Shown: in pieces, positions 59,996 through 64,000 of the stretch
How positions within the stretch are numbered: position 1 is the stretch's first letter
Layout: the number at the start of each line of letters is the position of its first letter
Assembly: GCA_964557375.1 (NCBI GenBank)
Contig: CAZKZZ010000004.1
Location: 5,288-69,287, forward strand
Length of the DNA stretch: 64,000 nucleotides
Reading direction: 5' to 3'
From: CAZKZZ01 sp964557375
GTDB taxonomy: Bacteria > Spirochaetota > Spirochaetia > SPDA01 > CAZJBZ01
Position numbers and translations under genes: made by a program
The notes under the pieces: generated by a model
Told to the model about the DNA's origin: nothing
Database searches by the model: none
Seen by the model: only the letters and a program-made list of their open reading frames with translations

Positions 59996-61546
59996 GTGGC
60001 CAATCAGGATAAAATTGACGAATTAAAAAAACTTCGCGAGCAGATCCTTGCCGGAGGCGGTGAGGACAAGATCGAGAAACAGCACGAACGGGGCAAATTG
60101 AGCACGCGGGAGCGGATAGACCGGCTCGTCGACGAACGCTCTTTTGTCGAACATCAGACATTTATCACCGGCCGCAGCAGCGAGTTGGGTATGGATAAAA
60201 AGCGGTTTTTAGGTGATGGAGTTGTAAGCGGTTCCGGAAAGGTATACGGAAAGCAGGTGTTTCTCTTTGCCCAGGACTTTACTGTTTTGGGAGGTTCATT
60301 GGGAGAAATGCACGCCGAACGGATTGTCGAGGCCCAAAAACTGGCGCTTCAAAACCGCTGTCCCTTTATCCAGATAAATGACAGCGGCGGTGCGCGCATT
60401 CAGGAAGGAGTACTGGCCCTTCAGGGGTATGCAAAAATCTTCCGCGCGAACACCCACGCTTCCGGGGTCATCCCCCAATTCTCTCTCATTTTAGGCCCCT
60501 GTGCCGGCGGCGCGGCATATTCTCCCGCTATAACCGATTTCGTGTTTATGGTTGATAAGGTAAGCAGCATGTACATTACCGGACCGGGTGTCATCCAGGC
60601 AGTAACAGGTGAAGATATCGACCAGGAAAGGCTCGGTGGAGCATATACCCATTCCTCGAAGAGCGGGAACGTTCATTTCCGATTCGAGTCTGAAGATGAC
60701 TGCATTCTTTTCCTGCGTAATTTGCTGACCTATCTTCCTGCGAACAACCAGGAAAAACCGCCTGTTGTTGATATGGGCGACCCTCTCGAGAGAACAACTC
60801 CCGAAATAATCGACATCATTCCGGAAGAACAGAAACGGCCGTATGATATTCGAGAGTTCATCGAAGAGGTATTCGATCATGAATCTTTTCTGGAGGTCCA
60901 TGCAGAGTACGCGGTCAATGTCGTGGTGGGATTCGCCCGGCTGAACGGGTACACTGTTGGAATTTTTGCCAATCAGCCCGAGTATTATGCAGCTGCTCTA
61001 GATATAAACGCCTCCGACAAGGCGGCACGGTTTATTCGATTCTGCGACGCATTCAACATCCCCATCGTCTCCTTAGCCGATGTCCCCGGGTTTCTCCCCG
61101 GTGTTGCTCAAGAACATGGCGGTATTATCCGTCATGGGGCAAAAGTGCTGTACGCCATTGCTGAAGCGACCGTACCGAAACTCTCGCTTATATTGAGAAA
61201 GGCGTATGGAGGAGCATATATCGCTATGGCATCCAAAGCATTAGGATACGACAGGGTTTTGGCCTATCCGTTTGCCGAGATCGCTGTGATGGGAGCGGAA
61301 GGAGCTGCGAATATCATATTCCGAAGAGATATAAAAGCGGCTGAAGACCCGGAAGCTGAACGGCAGAACAAAATCCGGCTCTATAAAGAGCAGTTCATGA
61401 ACCCCTACATCGCTGCCGGGCTCGGGTATATCGATGAGGTCATCCGCCCCGAACATTCCCGGATCGAGTTGGGAAAATCATTGGAGATGATTCTTGCAAA
61501 AAAAGAGGGGCGTCCCTGGAAAAAACACGGTAACATTCCCCTTTAA
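59996..61546 (+). CDS. Biotin-dependent carboxyltransferase (propionyl-CoA carboxylase beta / methylmalonyl-CoA decarboxylase alpha type)
   Basis: The 516-residue product has the acyl-CoA and carboxybiotin sites of the PCCB/MmdA family: LAQDFTVLGGSLGEMHAERI, DSGGARIQEGVLALQGY, ILGPCAGGAAYSPAITDF, SLADVPGFLPGVAQEHGGIIRHGAKVLYA and RKAYGGAYIAMASK. Whether it carboxylates or decarboxylates depends on partner subunits not seen here; no biotin protein lies within the window. The GTG at 59996 is chosen because AGAAGGGGG sits just before it. The in-frame GTG at 59951 lies beside the hairpin and lacks a site. Confidence 0.92.
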   Translation: MANQDKIDELKKLREQILAGGGEDKIEKQHERGKLSTRERIDRLVDERSFVEHQTFITGRSSELGMDKKRFLGDGVVSGSGKVYGKQVFLFAQDFTVLGGSLGEMHAERIVEAQKLALQNRCPFIQINDSGGARIQEGVLALQGYAKIFRANTHASGVIPQFSLILGPCAGGAAYSPAITDFVFMVDKVSSMYITGPGVIQAVTGEDIDQERLGGAYTHSSKSGNVHFRFESEDDCILFLRNLLTYLPANNQEKPPVVDMGDPLERTTPEIIDIIPEEQKRPYDIREFIEEVFDHESFLEVHAEYAVNVVVGFARLNGYTVGIFANQPEYYAAALDINASDKAARFIRFCDAFNIPIVSLADVPGFLPGVAQEHGGIIRHGAKVLYAIAEATVPKLSLILRKAYGGAYIAMASKALGYDRVLAYPFAEIAVMGAEGAANIIFRRDIKAAEDPEAERQNKIRLYKEQFMNPYIAAGLGYIDEVIRPEHSRIELGKSLEMILAKKEGRPWKKHGNIPL

Positions 61547-61549
61547 ACG

Positions 61550-62362
61550 GTGAAAAGGAAACCTGGTATAACGTATCATCGTCTTAAACGGTATCGACTG
61601 AGAAGATACATTCTCCTCGTCATTTCAGTTTTCGCAATACTTCTTATATGGAAGGTGGTGTCTCTGTTAGTGGGAGCAGACATTATTCTGCCTTCCCCGG
61701 AGAAAACGGTAATCGAGACGATAACCCTCTTCGGTGACTGCGCGTTCTACTCGGCTATGGGCTCGACTGTTCTCCGCGGCCTGGCCGGATTTTTTATTTC
61801 CGCATGCCTCGGGATCACTGTCGGGCTGGTTGCCGGCTCCAACACAACAGCCCATACCCTTATTACACCGATACTCTCGGTCATTCGGACCACACCGGTC
61901 ATGTCGGTCGTACTGATCGCTTTGATATGGTTTCACAGTGCCTTAGTCCCGGTTTTTGTTACCCTTCTCATCGCTTTTCCCATCATCTGCGGAAATGTAA
62001 TCGAGGGAGTACGGGGGGTCGATCCAAAACTGCTCGAGATGGCTTCAGTTTTTAATGTGCGGAGGGAGAAAGTCGTAAGAGAGGTGATCGTCCCATCGCT
62101 TTTCCCGTATCTCATTGCCGGAGCATCGACCGCACTCGGCATTACCTGGAAGGTGGTAGTAGCAGCGGAGATTTTGAGCAGACCGGCGCGGGCGATCGGC
62201 AGCAGCTTGTGGGATGCGAAAATCAGGCTCGAGACTGCCGAGGTGTTTGCCTGGACCGCGGTTGCTATTGTCCTGAGCGGACTGAGTGAAGCTGTTTTCC
62301 GTCTGGCGGTGCGGAAGATCCCGTGGGCTTCAGCCCAGCTAAGCAGCGAAAGGGAGAGATAG
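61550..62362 (+). CDS. ABC transporter permease (SsuC/TauC/NrtB type)
   Basis: The 270-residue membrane protein has about six helices and the family elements LLIWKVVSLLVGADIILPSPEKTV, VIRTTPVMSVVLIALIWF and an EAA-type loop with LLEMASVFNVRREKVVREVIVPSLFPYLIAGASTALGITWK. Such permeases carry sulphonates, nitrate, taurine or thiamine precursors. The start is GTG, three bases after the carboxyltransferase stop. The partner ATPase follows after six bases. The binding protein is not in this window, so the substrate is open. Confidence 0.9.
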   Translation: MKRKPGITYHRLKRYRLRRYILLVISVFAILLIWKVVSLLVGADIILPSPEKTVIETITLFGDCAFYSAMGSTVLRGLAGFFISACLGITVGLVAGSNTTAHTLITPILSVIRTTPVMSVVLIALIWFHSALVPVFVTLLIAFPIICGNVIEGVRGVDPKLLEMASVFNVRREKVVREVIVPSLFPYLIAGASTALGITWKVVVAAEILSRPARAIGSSLWDAKIRLETAEVFAWTAVAIVLSGLSEAVFRLAVRKIPWASAQLSSERER

Positions 62363-62368
62363 AGTAAG

Positions 62369-63076
62369 GTGGATATCGTTCTCGAAAAGATCAACAAGTC
62401 GTACGGGACCCTGGAGGTGCTGCGCGCTATTTCTTTTGCAGTGAAACAGGCGGAAGTGTGTGCGATATTGGGTCCGTCGGGCTGCGGAAAAACAACACTC
62501 TTAAACATCATCTCCGGTATGGACGGAGATTATTCAGGGGAGGTCCGGGGAGTGCACCCGAAACGGATCAGCTATCTGTTTCAGGAGCCGCGGCTTTTAC
62601 CGTGGAAAACAGTGCTGGGGAACCTGGAGTTCATCATACCTCCGGAAATGGACAAATCAAGCTGGATGAGTACAATACGGCACTATTTGGAACTGGTGGG
62701 GCTCGAGGAGTTTAGTACTTACTATCCAAACGCCTTGAGCGGAGGTATGCGGCAGCGGGTCGCAGTGGTAAGGGCCTTTATTTTCCCTGCCGATCTTGTC
62801 CTCATGGATGAACCGTTTCAAGCCCTCGATCTCCGGATCAAACTCTCTCTGGTTTCGGTATTCAAGGCGCTCTGGCAGGAGAGCCGAAAGACGGCCATTT
62901 TTGTTACCCATGACGTTCAGGAGGCGATGCTTTTAGGCGACAGGATCATCGTGCTCTCGGACCGGCCTTCACAGGTACGGAAGACCATTACGAATCCGGT
63001 ACTACCGGAAGAACGTTCTCTCGGCAACGAACAAATGTTGAAGCTGGAAAGAGATTTGTATACACTGGTGACCTGA
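62369..63076 (+). CDS. ABC transporter ATP-binding protein (SsuB/TauB type)
   Basis: The 235-residue ATPase has Walker A GPSGCGKTT at about residues 34-42, the Q-loop LFQEPRLLPWKT, the signature LSGGMRQRVAVVRAF, Walker B LVLMDEP and the H-loop FVTHDVQEA. The FQEPRLLPW pattern is typical of ATPases for sulphonate and nitrate importers. Start is GTG. It powers the permease encoded six bases upstream. Confidence 0.94.
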   Translation: MDIVLEKINKSYGTLEVLRAISFAVKQAEVCAILGPSGCGKTTLLNIISGMDGDYSGEVRGVHPKRISYLFQEPRLLPWKTVLGNLEFIIPPEMDKSSWMSTIRHYLELVGLEEFSTYYPNALSGGMRQRVAVVRAFIFPADLVLMDEPFQALDLRIKLSLVSVFKALWQESRKTAIFVTHDVQEAMLLGDRIIVLSDRPSQVRKTITNPVLPEERSLGNEQMLKLERDLYTLVT

Positions 63077-63093
63077 AAGAGGAAGACAAACGG

Positions 63094-63747
63094 ATGGTAC
63101 TGTTAGGCATAACTGATATTCACGGAGACATAACTGACCTGTCCGGGCTGGAGGCGGAACTAAAAGGGGCTGATGTGGTGCTTGTTGCCGGAGACGTTAC
63201 GAACTTCGGAGGGGCCGATTCGGCCGCAGAGGTAATTACCGAACTGAAGAAGTATACCAAGAAACTGTTTGCGGTGCCCGGTAACTGCGATTATTCCGAA
63301 GTCGATATCTATCTCTCCCAGCTCGGCATAAACCTTCATCAACGAAGTGAACACTACGACGGTATCTGTTTTCTCGGTGCGGGCGGGTCTACCCCCTGTC
63401 CGGTGGAGACCCCGCTCGTGTATTCGGAAGCCGAATACGAGGCGATGCTCAACGGTTCGGCCTCCACCGCGAAAGGGTGTACATCGGTGCTGGTCTCTCA
63501 TCAGCCGCCGTTCAATACCAAGACCGACCGTGCCATGAAAATCAAGCATGTGGGAAGTAAATCGGTGCGTACCTTCATCGAACAGTATCAGCCCCTTGTC
63601 TGTCTTACCGGACACATCCATGAATCGAAAGGAATAGACACTGTGGGGAGGACCACAATCGTTAATCCGGGTCCGTTTAAAGACGGCAGATACTGCAGGA
63701 TTACCATCCAAAAGGGAGAGGCCGATGTGGAGCTGCTCAAGGTGTAG
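63094..63747 (+). CDS. Calcineurin-like metallophosphoesterase
   Basis: The 217-residue product has the metal ligands of the calcineurin-like fold: GITDIHGD, VAGDVTNFGG, VPGNCDYSEV, VLVSHQPPFN and LTGHIHESKG. It resembles the YfcE-like and archaeal-type small phosphoesterases that act on varied phosphodiesters. Natural substrate unknown. It lies 17 bases after the ATPase gene and ends the operon; a link to transport is position only. Confidence 0.9.
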   Translation: MVLLGITDIHGDITDLSGLEAELKGADVVLVAGDVTNFGGADSAAEVITELKKYTKKLFAVPGNCDYSEVDIYLSQLGINLHQRSEHYDGICFLGAGGSTPCPVETPLVYSEAEYEAMLNGSASTAKGCTSVLVSHQPPFNTKTDRAMKIKHVGSKSVRTFIEQYQPLVCLTGHIHESKGIDTVGRTTIVNPGPFKDGRYCRITIQKGEADVELLKV

Positions 63748-63757
63748 CGGCCGGGAT

Positions 63758-63786
63758 AAAAAAATGCCCCGCCTAAAAGACGGGGC
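63758..63786 (-). terminator. Intrinsic terminator of tRNA-Phe copy 1
   Basis: On the minus strand GCCCCG-TCTTTTAGG-CGGGGC is followed by A then seven T residues. It ends two bases after the 3' end of the tRNA, so it belongs to the minus-strand tRNA, not to the phosphoesterase gene. Confidence 0.75.
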
Positions 63787-63787
63787 C

Positions 63788-63832
63788 TGCCGCCGAACAG
63801 AATCGAACTGTTGACACGGGGATTTTCAGTCC
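63788..63832 (-). tRNA. tRNA-Phe copy 1, interrupted by a sequence gap
   Basis: Forty-five bases match the 3' part (anticodon stem to discriminator A) of the complete tRNA-Phe at 63928-64000. The remaining 5' half lies in the run of N that follows. Its own terminator and different 3' flank argue for a real second copy. Confidence 0.75.
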
Positions 63833-63842
63833 NNNNNNNNNN
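63833..63842. other. Short assembly gap (10 N)
   Basis: Ten undetermined bases split tRNA-Phe copy 1. The tRNA needs about 28 more bases, so the true gap must be longer than 10. Repeated tRNA sequence probably broke the assembly. Confidence 0.9.
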
Positions 63843-63889
63843 AGAATAAGGCTTTCGCTGTATTTATAGCAATCTTAGGGCCTGTACCC

Positions 63890-63922
63890 AAAAAAACGGG
63901 CCATTCCTTAATGGAATGGCCC
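63890..63922 (-). terminator. Intrinsic terminator of tRNA-Phe copy 2
   Basis: On the minus strand GGGCCATTCC-ATTAA-GGAATGGCCC is a perfect ten-base stem followed by G and seven T residues, five bases after the tRNA 3' end. Confidence 0.85.
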
Positions 63923-63927
63923 TTAGG

Positions 63928-64000
63928 TGCCGCCGAACAGAATCGAACTGTTGACACGGGGATTTTCAGTCCCCTGCTCTACCGACTGAGCTACAGCGGC
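63928..64000 (-). tRNA. tRNA-Phe (anticodon GAA)
   Basis: The complete minus-strand tRNA runs to the window edge. The acceptor stem is GCCGCTG with CGGCGGC, followed by discriminator A. D arm GCTC...GAGC, anticodon arm GGGGA-CTGAAAA-TCCCC with anticodon GAA, and T loop TTCGATT are all present. CCA is not encoded. Confidence 0.95.

Noticed and set aside
63788..63832. First tRNA-Phe as a pure scaffolding duplicate
   Set aside because: Its 3' flank and terminator differ in sequence from those of the second copy, so a true second gene is more likely.

Overview
The window looks like a chromosomal segment of a free-living, probably anaerobic or microaerophilic spirochaete (Spirochaetota, Spirochaetales-like). 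This is an inference from gene content, not from a marker phylogeny. The supporting content is the rpsB-tsf-frr-uppS-cdsA-dxr-rseP order, a CpXC protein, many lipoproteins with loose lipoboxes (three of the LPP20 type), PEGA/TPR envelope proteins, a desulfoferrodoxin plus rubredoxin defence pair, and many large sensory proteins. No prophage, insertion sequence, CRISPR array or rRNA operon was found. The sequence is scaffolded, with a 100-N gap at 517-616 and a 10-N gap at 63833-63842.

Layout. 1-500: tail of dnaB and a ComFB gene. 0.6-10.9 kb (minus): one long housekeeping operon, DUF4321-maf-rpsB-tsf-frr-uppS-cdsA-dxr-rseP-CpXC-WD40, linking translation, isoprenoid/phospholipid synthesis and envelope proteolysis. 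11.0-14.9 kb (plus): tRNA-Arg, a diguanylate cyclase, an SDR, a nitrilase-family amidase and a flavoprotein fused to a degenerate phosphatase-like domain. A 160-base stretch before the amidase holds three inverted repeats. 14.9-22.2 kb: sugar/cation symporter, pyruvate kinase, glutamate dehydrogenase and a truncated PEP-synthase-like protein with a KaiC-like head. 22.2-29.2 kb: envelope TPR/PEGA pair, membrane adenylate cyclase and a coiled-coil membrane protein. 29.2-32.3 kb: two Hsp20 genes behind a candidate sigma-54 promoter, citrate synthase, rpiB. 32.4-43.1 kb: hybrid histidine kinase, a Fur/PerR regulator with its own operator, desulfoferrodoxin, rubredoxin, rlmL, a histidine kinase and a CheB-CheR fusion.

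43.3-53.3 kb (plus): three LPP20-type envelope proteins, then thrC, a queuosine-precursor transporter, a cation efflux protein and a cobamide salvage set, cobU-cbiR-cobS-cobD-cbiB. The second gene of the set looks like the cobamide-remodelling hydrolase CbiR, so the cell probably takes up foreign cobamides and rebuilds the lower loop.

53.3-58.5 kb (minus) is the least familiar part: a three-gene operon of solute-binding protein, lipoprotein and fused double permease. The lipoprotein carries three copies of a beta module and a CxxCH haem motif. The binding protein appears to carry a degenerate copy of the same module before its MalE-like body. The permease joins MalF-like and MalG-like halves in one chain, and no ATPase is nearby. 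A structured leader of about 200 bases and two interlocking divergent promoters separate this operon from a plus-strand set: acylating aldehyde dehydrogenase, carboxyltransferase, an SsuC/SsuB-type ABC permease and ATPase, and a phosphoesterase. The window ends with two minus-strand tRNA-Phe copies, each with its own terminator; the first is cut by a gap.
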